The notes under the pieces were generated by a model that saw only the letters and a program-made list of their open reading frames with translations, was not told the origin of the DNA and searched no databases. From GCA-2728135 sp002728135 (GTDB lineage: Bacteria > Pseudomonadota > Alphaproteobacteria > UBA828), in the NCBI GenBank assembly GCA_963997635.1, contig CAXEND010000005.1, positions 76,191 through 140,190 on the forward strand: a DNA stretch of 64,000 nt, read 5' to 3'. Of this stretch, positions 44,522 to 54,016 are shown one piece after another. Numbering within the stretch: the stretch's first letter is position 1; each line of letters begins with the position of its first letter. A program made the position numbers and the translations under genes.

Positions 44522-46216
44522 TCAAATTTTTTTAAATTTTATACCATAAGTCTCTACCGCTTCCGTCTTTGAAATATATCCTAAACGGAGATCTTTTAAA
44601 ATTTCATTTTCATTCCTATCCTCTGGTTTCCCATATCCACCACCTCCAGCAGTGCATTGGCTGATAATATCACCTTTTTTTAGTGAAATTTGGGTTCCTT
44701 TGGACACAAAGTCTGGTGATGCAAGCTTAGGGCCATCACCCCGGTCAATCAGGTAAGTTCCAACCCCTCCGGCTCTGCCTTCGGCAAGACCATTTGCTCC
44801 GAATATACAGCGATCAGCAACAAAGGATAGAGAGGCAGAATTGGATAAAATTTCATAGTCACGTCGAATTCCCAATCCGCCTCGCTTTCGACCAGCTCCT
44901 CCGGTATCTTGCCTTAATTCATATTTAAGTAAGCGTATAGGCATTGTGAGTTCCAAAGCCTCAGCTGGCATGTTTTTACAGTTTCCGACAATCGAAAAAA
45001 GTGCATTTTCTCCATCTTTTTCATCCAGTGCACCCCATCCACCTTCTGGATATGAATAAAAAACACTTGGTTCTTGATCTGATCCATTGTTCGTAGAGAG
45101 AAGAAGGTTGTTAGAAGAACCGTGGTCTCCAGCAATTATTTTAGGACCGTAAGGTATTTCTGCAAAAGCCTTTTGAATTACATTTACAATCCGATGAGAT
45201 GTTTCATTACCACCCGTACATGGCGCTGGAAATTTTGGGTTAAGTAAGCAGCCTTCTGGTGCAAATATTGTTATGGGACGATATGCACCGTCATTAGCTG
45301 GGATAGTGGGGTCAACAGCAGCTTGGACAGCTAAGTAGGTGGCGGAGGCTGTCATGCCTCGTACCGAATTGACAGGGCCTATTGCTTGTTCATCTGAATC
45401 ACTGAAATCAAAATTTAACTTGTCACCTTCAACTGTGATTGCAACATGAATTTTTATTGGTTTTGGGTTAATTCCATCATTATCAAGAAAATCTTCTGCA
45501 AACCAGGTTCCGTCGGGCCAACTATTTATTTTTGTTCGCATACGTTTTTCAGATTGGTTGCATATTTCTTGTGCGGCTAGCTGTATAGTTTCAAGTGAAT
45601 ATTTCTCACAAAGATATCTTATACGCCCTACAGCAGTTCGGTTTGAGGAAAATTGGGCTTCTAGATCGCCACTCATTTCACGAGGAACACGGACATTATT
45701 TAAAATTATTTCTTTTAAATCTTGATCTATTTTACCCCTTCTAACAAATCGAACAGGCGGTATTCGCAATCCTTCCTGAAAGTTTTCTCGTGCTTTACTG
45801 TAAAAACTTCCAGGGACTGTTCCACCTATATCAGCGTGATGAGCACGGTTCGCTGCAAAAGCGATTATTTCCCCGGAGAAGAAAACTGGAGTTATTGCAG
45901 TAAGGTCAGGTAAATGTGTTCCTCCACGATATGGGTCATTCAACAAAACTGCATCGCCTTCCTCAAACGAAGAGATACCAACTTCTTCTATTGCTTCTCT
46001 TACAGCAAATTGAAGTGCTCCTAGATGAATAGGTAAAAATTCTCCTTGTGCCCATAAACGCCCACTGCTATCGAAGACACCACACGAAAAATCTGACCCT
46101 TCATTAAAAATGTTTGAGTAAGCTGTTTGCCTGAGGGTTACACCCATTTCACGAGCTATTGATACAAGGTGGCTTCGTATTATGCCGACTGTAATAGGGT
46201 CTACTTTTTCGTTCAT
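44522..46216 (-). CDS. hyuB: Hydantoinase B / oxoprolinase-family subunit
   Basis: The 564-residue protein is the partner of HyuA encoded just upstream; their ATG and TGA overlap (46213-46216). It has the family segments LLNDPYRGGTHLPDLT and, near the C terminus, AGGGGYGKPEDRN. It is clearly different from the tandem pair at 1908-5506 and belongs to another branch of the family, with N-methylhydantoinase-B-like spacing. Its substrate is unknown; a lactam/imide hydrolase using ATP is the main guess. It ends 192 bases before the LLM gene. Confidence 0.92.
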   Translation of the reverse strand: MNEKVDPITVGIIRSHLVSIAREMGVTLRQTAYSNIFNEGSDFSCGVFDSSGRLWAQGEFLPIHLGALQFAVREAIEEVGISSFEEGDAVLLNDPYRGGTHLPDLTAITPVFFSGEIIAFAANRAHHADIGGTVPGSFYSKARENFQEGLRIPPVRFVRRGKIDQDLKEIILNNVRVPREMSGDLEAQFSSNRTAVGRIRYLCEKYSLETIQLAAQEICNQSEKRMRTKINSWPDGTWFAEDFLDNDGINPKPIKIHVAITVEGDKLNFDFSDSDEQAIGPVNSVRGMTASATYLAVQAAVDPTIPANDGAYRPITIFAPEGCLLNPKFPAPCTGGNETSHRIVNVIQKAFAEIPYGPKIIAGDHGSSNNLLLSTNNGSDQEPSVFYSYPEGGWGALDEKDGENALFSIVGNCKNMPAEALELTMPIRLLKYELRQDTGGAGRKRGGLGIRRDYEILSNSASLSFVADRCIFGANGLAEGRAGGVGTYLIDRGDGPKLASPDFVSKGTQISLKKGDIISQCTAGGGGYGKPEDRNENEILKDLRLGYISKTEAVETYGIKFKKI

Positions 46217-48243
46217 AATATCGGTTCCGCAGCTTTATTTTTTACACATTCTAGTATTATACATCCATCATTTAATACAGATGCACATGCTTTAGGTGGA
46301 ATAACAATTGTTGAGTCGTTCTGCTGTACTATTGCAGGACCTTCTAATTTTTCTGACTTTTGCATTTCCTCCCTGCTTAAGGTTGGAGTTTTGATCCAAC
46401 CTTCCTTGGGTCCCCAAAATACAGGACGCGATTCTGTGCGGTATTTAGTTATCCATTGGGGTAGTGTTTTAGGTATAACCTTTCTTGGTGCTATTGAAGA
46501 TGCCCTTGCGTGTACAAGCTCGATAGGACCTTCTGGGAAAGCATGTCCATAACGGTTATTGTGCAGCTCATGAAATAAATTAGCTATCGCTTTAACTTGA
46601 ATGTCATCTATATGAACTGGAACCCCTAGTTCATAAGTTTGTCCTTTGTATCTAAGATCAAGCTTGTAACTATATTTTATTTGTTCTTTCCTGACAGTTT
46701 CTGGTAAGCGATTATAAGCCTCATCAGAAAGTTCTAAAAATAGGGTTTTTAAAAATTTAACTGTAAGATCTAAGAGTGGTCTGTGGACTGTTCTTATTGA
46801 ATCTATACGTATTTCACTGACCAACATTCCGTGAGCAGATGCTGCTCCCGGAAAGGGGGGTATTAGTACCTTTTTAATGCCCAGCTCTTTTGCAACATCC
46901 CAGCCATGAGCTGGCCCACCACCTCCACTTGCAAACAAAATATAGTCTCTTGGGTCGCGTCCTCGCTCAACGGAAACTTCCCTAACAGCATTGGCCATAT
47001 TTGCATTCACAAGTGATATAATACCCCAAGCAGTTTCATGGGTTTTCATTTTGAGTTTTTTTGATATGTCTTCAATGCTTTTTTCAGCAAGGTCCTTTTG
47101 AATTTTTATAGTCCCGCCTAATGGTATATCGGCATTATATCTACCGATAGTAACAGCGGCATCTGTAACTGTAGCATCTGTTCCTGCGTTACCATAGCAA
47201 GCTGGGCCTGGCATTGCCCCTGATGATTTAGGACCCACCTCTAATCCTCCACCAGGATCTACTGAAGCAATACTTCCTCCACCAGCTCCTACAGAAATAA
47301 TGTCCAGAGATGGTATGGAAATTGGATATCCACCAATTTCTATGCCTATCGTGAGGTCAGGCTTTGCATCTGTTACGGCTGCGACATCTGTGCTTGTCCC
47401 ACCCATGTCCAAGCTTAGTAAATTAGAGAATCCATGCCTTCTACCAAATTCAGCTGCGGCAATAACACCTCCTGCAGGCCCGGAGAAGAGTGAATAAACA
47501 GGCCTATCTATTGTCTCATTAGGAGAAGCCAGACCACCATTTGATTGCATTACATAGAAATCTCCTTGAAAAGATTGTGATTGTAGCTTCGGAACGACTT
47601 CAGATATGTAATGTTTCATTATGGGCTGAGCAGAGGCATTTACGACTGTTGTAGAAGTTCTTTCATATTCACGATACAAAGGTAAGACCTCATGAGAGAG
47701 TGAAATGCTGATTCCTGGTATTTCATTAGCAATTGCTTTGCCAACAAGAATTTCATGAGAGGGGTCAAGGAAAGAAAACAATAAGCAGATAGCAACTGAT
47801 TCAATTTTCAGTTGTTTTAGTTTTGTAATTATTGCGTTGATTTCTGAGGATTCTAACGGGAATATAATTTCTCCACTCGCTGATATCCGTTCATCAAGCT
47901 CTAGGCATCGATCTCTTGGGATTAGAGGTTTAGGCTTGGTTTGGCTTAAGTCAAATAAGTCTTTACGATCTGCTCGCATTATTTCCAGAACATCACGAAA
48001 ACCTTTAGTCGTAATTAAGGCTGTTTGGGGTCCTTGACCAACGAGAAGAGAATTCAATACTACAGTAGTGCCATGAACAATTTCATCTACATCTTGAAAT
48101 GAGTTTGTGGCCATTTTAACTGCTTTTAGAAAACCTTGACTGATGTTTTTGGGTGTAGTGGGAGTCTTTCCAACAAAGACTTCTCCATCACTGACTGCTA
48201 CTATGTCCGTAAAGGTACCACCAACATCAACTGCAATTTTCAT
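46213..48243 (-). CDS. hyuA: Hydantoinase A / oxoprolinase-family ATP-binding subunit
   Basis: The 676-residue HyuA-type protein has VDVGGTFTDIVAV at the start, VHGTTVVLNSLL, LSLDMGGTSTDVAAV, SVGAGGGSIASVDPGGG and FASGGGGPAHG. These form the nucleotide-binding core. It overlaps hyuB by four bases and follows the LLM gene at 48265 by 21 bases. Conservation of HGTT and the later GGTSTD fits the N-methylhydantoinase/5-oxoprolinase side more than the copy at 5548. The substrate is unknown. Confidence 0.92.
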   Translation of the reverse strand: MKIAVDVGGTFTDIVAVSDGEVFVGKTPTTPKNISQGFLKAVKMATNSFQDVDEIVHGTTVVLNSLLVGQGPQTALITTKGFRDVLEIMRADRKDLFDLSQTKPKPLIPRDRCLELDERISASGEIIFPLESSEINAIITKLKQLKIESVAICLLFSFLDPSHEILVGKAIANEIPGISISLSHEVLPLYREYERTSTTVVNASAQPIMKHYISEVVPKLQSQSFQGDFYVMQSNGGLASPNETIDRPVYSLFSGPAGGVIAAAEFGRRHGFSNLLSLDMGGTSTDVAAVTDAKPDLTIGIEIGGYPISIPSLDIISVGAGGGSIASVDPGGGLEVGPKSSGAMPGPACYGNAGTDATVTDAAVTIGRYNADIPLGGTIKIQKDLAEKSIEDISKKLKMKTHETAWGIISLVNANMANAVREVSVERGRDPRDYILFASGGGGPAHGWDVAKELGIKKVLIPPFPGAASAHGMLVSEIRIDSIRTVHRPLLDLTVKFLKTLFLELSDEAYNRLPETVRKEQIKYSYKLDLRYKGQTYELGVPVHIDDIQVKAIANLFHELHNNRYGHAFPEGPIELVHARASSIAPRKVIPKTLPQWITKYRTESRPVFWGPKEGWIKTPTLSREEMQKSEKLEGPAIVQQNDSTIVIPPKACASVLNDGCIILECVKNKAAEPIL

Positions 48244-48264
48244 ATTACCCTACAATTATTTAAA

Positions 48265-49281
48265 TTATTTTAATGGTTTCCATTCACCCTTTGGTGTCAC
48301 TGTTTTTACATTAGGTATAATCTCTTCACCAAATTCTTGAATTTGATCTTTTAATTCATTTATTGAGCCAGATGGACACATTAGCATACATGTTACTAAA
48401 GAATATCCTTCCTCGGCGAGCTCTGCTAAGTGGTCAATGATTTGGTTAATACTTCCTGTAAGTGTATGCCTATCTGAGCTTTTTCCTAAAGATTTATTCC
48501 CTTTTATGTGTGCCCAAGCAGCAGCAATCATATAAAAATCACTGAGATTACGTTTTGTTTTATCAGCTTCACGACGAATTATATCTTGTAATGGTTTATA
48601 TAGGGCCGGGTTAAATTGTTGATCAAAAAAAAGTGGGTATAATCCATCGCAGTTTTCAATTGCTTTGCGAGCTCCAAATGGAGTATTGCCTCCATATAGA
48701 ATAGGAGGTCTTGGTGACTGTATTGGTTTAGGATCCATAGAAATATTATTAAAACGATAATGCAAACCTGAAAAATTAATAGACTTATCAGACCAACAAT
48801 TTTTGTAGATCTCTATACATTCGCTAGTTTTTTCATTGCGTGTTTTATAGTTAATATTAAGAGCGTCAAATTCTTCTTTTAACCACCCAGACCCAACTCC
48901 GAGCAATAATCTTCCGTTAGATAATTGGTCAATCGTCATAAATTGCCTGGCATCAGAGAGTGGGTGCCTATAAGGAGCAATTAGAACGGCAGTGCCAAGT
49001 TTTATACGTGAGGTCGCTGCAGCTAATGCCCCCATCAGGACAGCTCCGTCTAAAATATTGTGCATTGGTTGATATGGTCGCTCTCCTGACGGGTGGGTAC
49101 TGCCGGAATTAATAGGCATGCATACATGATCGGGAAACCAAATCGAATGAAATAATTTGCTTTCAGCTAATTGTGCTATTTCAATGGCAGATATTTCATC
49201 AAAAGGTGTATGTTGAAGAACAAAAGCTTCACCCACTTTTTTACCTAGACCATGTGTATTAGCGTATAGGCCTATTTCCAT
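48265..49281 (-). CDS. LLM-class flavin-dependent oxidoreductase
   Basis: The 338-residue protein starts MEIGLYANTHG, a clear paralogue of the 39649-40677 protein, with FHSIWFPDHVCMPI, IKLGTAVLIAPYRHPLSDARQF, LGVGSGWLKEEFDALNI and PPILYGGNTP. A good AGAGG precedes the ATG. It lies between the SDR gene and hyuA in a continuous minus-strand series with gaps of 30 and 21 bases, so it is probably co-expressed with hyuA-hyuB. A ring-oxidising or ring-reducing step before HyuAB is a plausible, unproven role. Confidence 0.88.
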   Translation of the reverse strand: MEIGLYANTHGLGKKVGEAFVLQHTPFDEISAIEIAQLAESKLFHSIWFPDHVCMPINSGSTHPSGERPYQPMHNILDGAVLMGALAAATSRIKLGTAVLIAPYRHPLSDARQFMTIDQLSNGRLLLGVGSGWLKEEFDALNINYKTRNEKTSECIEIYKNCWSDKSINFSGLHYRFNNISMDPKPIQSPRPPILYGGNTPFGARKAIENCDGLYPLFFDQQFNPALYKPLQDIIRREADKTKRNLSDFYMIAAAWAHIKGNKSLGKSSDRHTLTGSINQIIDHLAELAEEGYSLVTCMLMCPSGSINELKDQIQEFGEEIIPNVKTVTPKGEWKPLK

Positions 49282-49311
49282 TTATCAACCTCTGAACCAA
49301 CTTTAAATAGC

Positions 49312-50217
49312 TTAAATAGGATCCCAGCTGAATATATCTGCTGAGCGAGTTAGGGGAGCAAAATGTGCTTCTAATGCCGGTATAGCTTGTTCTCCTATAG
49401 ACTCAACATCCCATCCTTCACTTCGATGAACACTACGAATAGGCTCATAGGGGTCAAATAGAAAGATCTCATTATGTCTTACCGCGAAAACTTGACCAGT
49501 TACGTTGTTAGCATCTTCAGAAGCTAGAAATGCTGCTAGGGGAGCATTTTTTGCAGGCGTCATTTTTTTTAATCGGGCTACCCTTTCTTTTTGTTCATCA
49601 GTTTCTGCTGGTATTTCATTAGTCATTCTGCTCCATGCAAAAGGCGCTATAGCATTAGATCTTACATTAAATCTTTTCATGTCTAGTGCTATGGCTTTTG
49701 ACAAAGCACAGATGCCTAATTTTGCTGCAGCATAATTAGCTTGTCCAAAGTTTCCTATAAGCCCTGAAGTGCTTGTCATATGCACAAAGGCACCTGATTC
49801 TTGTTTACGGAAATGTTCAGCTGCCGCACGGCTAAGAAAGAAACTACCGTTTAGATGAACTCCAATTACGGAAAGCCATTGTTCAGGTGTCATTTTGTGA
49901 AAAATGGTATCTCTTAATATCCCAGCATTGTTTATAACAATATCAACACGTCCAAATTCCTTAATTGCCGTATCCACTATAGCACTAGCTCCATCCCAGC
50001 TATCTACGCTATTAACATCGATGACAGATCTACCTCCTGAAGAATCTATTATTTGTTTAGTCTCTTCAGCAGGGCTGTTAGACCCACCTTCTCCTGTTAC
50101 AGATACGCCTATATCGTTTATAACTATTGAGGCTCCAGTTTTTGCCAGAGTTATTGCTATTTCTCTGCCAATTCCACCACCTGCTCCAGAAACAATTGCA
50201 ACTTTTCCTTCATTCAC
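49312..50217 (-). CDS. SDR-family 3-hydroxyacyl-CoA-dehydrogenase-like protein
   Basis: The 301-residue SDR starts with a GTG (AAGGAG upstream) as MNEGKVAIVSG, with the cofactor motif SGAGGGIG, NNAGILRD, the catalytic Ser in MTSTSGLIG and YAAAK. It resembles the dehydrogenase domain of multifunctional enzyme type 2 in peroxisomal-type beta-oxidation. It sits next to a MaoC-type hydratase and a thiolase, which fits the oxidation of a hydroxyacyl-CoA. The substrate chain is unknown. Confidence 0.88.
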   Translation of the reverse strand: MNEGKVAIVSGAGGGIGREIAITLAKTGASIVINDIGVSVTGEGGSNSPAEETKQIIDSSGGRSVIDVNSVDSWDGASAIVDTAIKEFGRVDIVINNAGILRDTIFHKMTPEQWLSVIGVHLNGSFFLSRAAAEHFRKQESGAFVHMTSTSGLIGNFGQANYAAAKLGICALSKAIALDMKRFNVRSNAIAPFAWSRMTNEIPAETDEQKERVARLKKMTPAKNAPLAAFLASEDANNVTGQVFAVRHNEIFLFDPYEPIRSVHRSEGWDVESIGEQAIPALEAHFAPLTRSADIFSWDPI

Positions 50218-50288
50218 AGTTTTTCTCCTTACAATGACTTTTTATATTAACAACTGTTAAGTTTCATATTGATCAATTTCGAAGGTTA

Positions 50289-51134
50289 TTATTTAGAAGT
50301 AACATATCCATTACTGAGTACAATTTTTTCTCTTTCAATTGCTGTTGCCTGAAAAGACCCATTTTCCCATGCTTCAATTAATATTGTATCACCTGGAAAG
50401 ACGGGTGCCGAGAATCTGGCAGACATACTACTAAACCTTGTGGGGTCATCATTAAAGATCGTTTGTAAAAGTGATTGGCATGCTATTCCAAACGTACAAA
50501 GCCCATGAAGAATTGGCTTATCAAAGCCTGCCTTTTGAGCAACCTTGGGATCTATATGTAATGGATTAGGATCACCATTAAGGCGATATAGAAGTGCCTG
50601 TTCTGGCCTTGTTTGGATCCTTATTGATGGTAGTGCAGGACCGGAAGGATTGGGAGGTAATGGTGGTATATTTCCAGATGGTCCATTGTATCCACCATCG
50701 CCACGTAACATAATAGTTCTTTTCTCAGTTGCTAAAAGTTTACCACTTATTTTATCAGTGAGTTTTTTCTCTAAATATAAGAATGCACCTTTATTACTGC
50801 CTTTATCGACTATATCTGTAATTTTTGTTTTGCCAATAACTGTGCCTGAACTTGGAATGGGGTTCTCAATTCTGATTTCCTGAGCTGCGTGAACAAGTTT
50901 TGTAGCATTGACTGTCGTGCCGGGGTCTCCTAACCAGAAACCTGGGTGACCTAAGACCGTGCAGAATGAGGGGATCACTTGTGGACCGTTTGACTCATCA
51001 ACAAACTGTAATTGCCAAGGGTCAAGTTGATTTTGACCTATACCTACTGATATTGCATATCTAATAGTATCTAATTCTGAAAAATCCTGTTGAACATCAG
51101 GTATATTAAAAGCCATTAGTTTGTCGTAATTCAC
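50289..51134 (-). CDS. MaoC-type enoyl-CoA hydratase
   Basis: The 281-residue protein has a double hot-dog fold with the C-terminal hydratase-2 motif YRLNGDPNPLHIDPKVAQKAGFDKP...HGLCTFG, in which the Asp/His pair acts. The N-terminal half is a non-catalytic hot dog (FWLGDPG). The start is a GTG at 51134 (a later ATG at 51116 is possible). It probably hydrates an enoyl-CoA to the (R)-3-hydroxyacyl-CoA that the neighbouring SDR oxidises. It is part of the minus-strand acyl-CoA series. Confidence 0.9.
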   Translation of the reverse strand: MNYDKLMAFNIPDVQQDFSELDTIRYAISVGIGQNQLDPWQLQFVDESNGPQVIPSFCTVLGHPGFWLGDPGTTVNATKLVHAAQEIRIENPIPSSGTVIGKTKITDIVDKGSNKGAFLYLEKKLTDKISGKLLATEKRTIMLRGDGGYNGPSGNIPPLPPNPSGPALPSIRIQTRPEQALLYRLNGDPNPLHIDPKVAQKAGFDKPILHGLCTFGIACQSLLQTIFNDDPTRFSSMSARFSAPVFPGDTILIEAWENGSFQATAIEREKIVLSNGYVTSK

Positions 51135-51199
51135 TAATCAGACCCCTTTTGTTTCTAGAATTAATTTAGCTAAATTTAGATTAGCTACACATTGTCATC

Positions 51200-52402
51200 T
51201 TAGCCGTCATAGTGTCCAATAATTGCCACACTAGAAACATTTTGAACTGGATGTCCTCCTAAATTATGTGTCAGTCCATATTTCATATTATTTATTTGTC
51301 TTTCACCAGCACGACCTTGGAATTGTAAAAACATTTCATAGAGCATACGGAGTCCAGAAGCCCCGATGGGATGGCCAAAACATTTTAACCCTCCGTCAAT
51401 TTGGCAGGGTATTTGCCCTTCAGCATCAAAACGACCATCAAGAACCGCCTTCCAGGCTTCTCCTTCGTTTGCAAGGTCAAGATCTTCCATCGTGACCAAT
51501 TCGGTTATTGAAAAACAATCATGGACTTCTGTAGCACTTATTTCTTTTCTGGGGTCTTTTATTTGTGCTTCAGAATATGCTCTTTTGGCGGCAATTCGGG
51601 TAGTCTTAATATGGGCTCCATTCCAACTATCAAAACCAGATTCTTCCCCATTTGATACGCTTAATTGTAATGCCTTAACTGTGACAATATTTGTTTTACC
51701 CAAGCTTAGGGCTATTTCTGGTGTGGTTACTATAGCACAAGCCGCACCATCACTAACTCCACAACAGTCGAAAAGGCCAATGGGTTCTGCAACCATGGGT
51801 GCATTAATTGCTTGGTCATGAGTTATTTTTTTTCTTAGATGGGCTTTTGGATTACCAAGGCCATTATCATGACTTTTAACAGATACATGAGCCATAGCTC
51901 GCTTTAGTTCGTTTTTATCAACTCGATGTGCCCCTCTATATCCAGCAGCAAGTTGAGCAAAGGCACCTGGTGCTGAAACTGTAGGAGCGGTTAGGTCGTT
52001 AGTGACCCCGCGACCACGTGCGGGTAAACCTCCATATCCCGTATCTTTTAATTTTTCTACGCCGAGAGCGAGTGCAAAGTCTGCAGTGCCAGACGCAACT
52101 GCGTAGCAAGCACCACGGAAGGCTTCAGTCCCGCTTGCACACATATTTTCAACATGGGTGACTGGAATATATCGAAGTCGAAGTGCCGTTGATAAAGGGA
52201 TAGCACTTGGCCCGACATTGACTGCGTCAAAAGCTGTACTGAGCCATGCAGCGTCTATCTCAGAGCTATCAATTCCTGAATCTTCAATACATTCTTCATA
52301 TGCTTCTGACATCAGGTCTGCAGGTTCAGACTCCCATCGTTCTCCAAATTTTGAGCAACCCATTCCCAATATTGCAACTTTATCTCTTATACCTTTAGCC
52401 AT
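51200..52402 (-). CDS. Thiolase-family protein (SCP2/acetyl-CoA acetyltransferase-like)
   Basis: The 400-residue thiolase has its nucleophile in ENMCASGTEA, a second active-site segment EVHDCFSITEL, and the C-terminal CFGHPIGASG. These are the usual SCP2-type thiolase residues, so it should cleave or condense a 3-oxoacyl-CoA. A Shine-Dalgarno GGAG precedes the ATG. It follows the KAS/HMG-CoA-synthase-DUF35 gene by 24 bases, a pairing often seen, since DUF35 proteins act with SCP2 thiolases. The reaction direction is unknown. Confidence 0.9.
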   Translation of the reverse strand: MAKGIRDKVAILGMGCSKFGERWESEPADLMSEAYEECIEDSGIDSSEIDAAWLSTAFDAVNVGPSAIPLSTALRLRYIPVTHVENMCASGTEAFRGACYAVASGTADFALALGVEKLKDTGYGGLPARGRGVTNDLTAPTVSAPGAFAQLAAGYRGAHRVDKNELKRAMAHVSVKSHDNGLGNPKAHLRKKITHDQAINAPMVAEPIGLFDCCGVSDGAACAIVTTPEIALSLGKTNIVTVKALQLSVSNGEESGFDSWNGAHIKTTRIAAKRAYSEAQIKDPRKEISATEVHDCFSITELVTMEDLDLANEGEAWKAVLDGRFDAEGQIPCQIDGGLKCFGHPIGASGLRMLYEMFLQFQGRAGERQINNMKYGLTHNLGGHPVQNVSSVAIIGHYDG

Positions 52403-52426
52403 ATTATTTCTCCAAAAATTATTGGA

Positions 52427-53863
52427 CTATTCTGGTGATGCTTTCCAGAAATATTGTCGCATACCCCTATTTTCATCCAAGTGTTTAATTCGAAAATGCA
52501 TTTTCGTGCTAATACCAACATCAAAACTTTCAGGATCCAAATCTGTAAATTCTACCATCATTCTTCCTCCTCCCTCAAATTCTATGAGACCAAAATATGC
52601 TGGAGGTTCCATTGAAAAAACTAGGTGATCTGCGGTGTAAGTCTTAACCTTTGCAGTAGTTTTGGACATTGAGTGTGATTCTTGGGTATTCCTGGCTCGG
52701 CAATTTGGATTTACACAATAGATTGATTTTGGGTATTGAATAGTTCCGCATTTAGTACATATACCACCCTTAAAACCAGTAACACCCTCCTTGTTCCGAT
52801 ATTGTGCTGTCAGGGCAGGTGGTCTATCTAATTCAGCCCTTTTTCCAAATTCACGATTTATATTTCCATTAAAAGTGAGAAACTTTTCATAGTTTTTTTC
52901 TTCAACTTTTCTATTTAACCATCCTTCTAAGCCTCGATTAGGCTGATAGTTTTCTATGAGGTCTGTTACTTCAAATACTAATGCATCGCAACCCTGACCA
53001 AAGCTTGATATTACCAATTTTTGTCCAGGCTTAGCCTTTGAAATTGCAGACACAAGCATGACAAGTGGATGAGCAGTTCCACATATACCAACACTATCAA
53101 TCATAGTATCAACTGCAGAATCAGTATTAATACCACATTGTTTAGCAATCGATTCTGCTACACGCTTATATTGGCAGGGCACTATAAGATGGTCGATGTC
53201 TGAGCCAGAAAGTCCAACTTTGCCCAAGGCCATATTTATTGCATTAGGAACAGTTTTTAACCATCCCTCTTGGCGGATCCATCTATCTTCCCAAGTATAA
53301 TCATAGTCATCTCCACTTGCTCTAAAATGATCTATGAAGTCATCATTAATTGATGCAGCCCCAAGAAATTTAAGCCCTGGTTTATCATGACTAACAATTA
53401 AAGCTGCAGCTCCATCTCCTGATATCATTTCCATTTGACTTCCTGCCCGTGCTTTGCGGTTATCAGAAGAGATCAACAAAACATCTTGACCTTGGGCAGA
53501 AGCAATATCTAGTGCAGTTAAGAGGGAGGTTGTAGATGCACGAAGACTCCCTCCTATATCCATTGTCCTTATGTTATTGTGGAGGTTTAACGCTTCGGCA
53601 ATAATTCCAGCATTTTGACGAACTGCAAATGGTAGCGTTGTTGAAGCCAAAATAATGGCTTGGATTTTATCGTCAAGACCACACAAATCTTGAGCCGCCT
53701 CAACACCCATTGTTATTGAATCTTCATCCCAGCTACACATCGTACGTTCGCCTTTAGAAAGGCCTTTAAGAGATGGGTCAAACCAACAGTTAGCTTCAGC
53801 AATAACGCTTCTCTGTAATCTTCGGCGTGGGAGATACGCTCCAAATGCTTTGATCCCAACCAA
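52427..53863 (-). CDS. KAS-III/HMG-CoA-synthase-like domain fused to a DUF35 Zn-ribbon/OB domain
   Basis: The 478-residue protein starts with a TTG (GGGAG upstream). Residues 1 to about 330 follow the thiolase-fold HMG-CoA synthase/KAS-III layout (GIKAFGAYLPRRRL, IDSVGICGTAHPLVML). Its usual catalytic Cys segment reads DIGGSLRAST with Leu107 where Cys is expected, so normal condensing activity is doubtful. Residues from about 370 form a DUF35 module with four cysteines (CTKCGTI...CVNPNC) and an OB-fold. Fused proteins of this kind act as acyl-binding partners of SCP2 thiolases. The thiolase gene directly follows, which supports a complex. Confidence 0.85.
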   Translation of the reverse strand: MVGIKAFGAYLPRRRLQRSVIAEANCWFDPSLKGLSKGERTMCSWDEDSITMGVEAAQDLCGLDDKIQAIILASTTLPFAVRQNAGIIAEALNLHNNIRTMDIGGSLRASTTSLLTALDIASAQGQDVLLISSDNRKARAGSQMEMISGDGAAALIVSHDKPGLKFLGAASINDDFIDHFRASGDDYDYTWEDRWIRQEGWLKTVPNAINMALGKVGLSGSDIDHLIVPCQYKRVAESIAKQCGINTDSAVDTMIDSVGICGTAHPLVMLVSAISKAKPGQKLVISSFGQGCDALVFEVTDLIENYQPNRGLEGWLNRKVEEKNYEKFLTFNGNINREFGKRAELDRPPALTAQYRNKEGVTGFKGGICTKCGTIQYPKSIYCVNPNCRARNTQESHSMSKTTAKVKTYTADHLVFSMEPPAYFGLIEFEGGGRMMVEFTDLDPESFDVGISTKMHFRIKHLDENRGMRQYFWKASPE

Positions 53864-54016
53864 TTTATTTCTCCCGATAATTCTTGATTATTTGACTTAC
53901 CCTATGTGGAATAGGAACTAATAGTCAGCTTTGTGGAAAAACTATGTTTATAATAGCAGGCAATTCGATATATTCTAGATTATATTTTTCTCCTTATCAT
54001 AAGAGCGGGGATTCTG

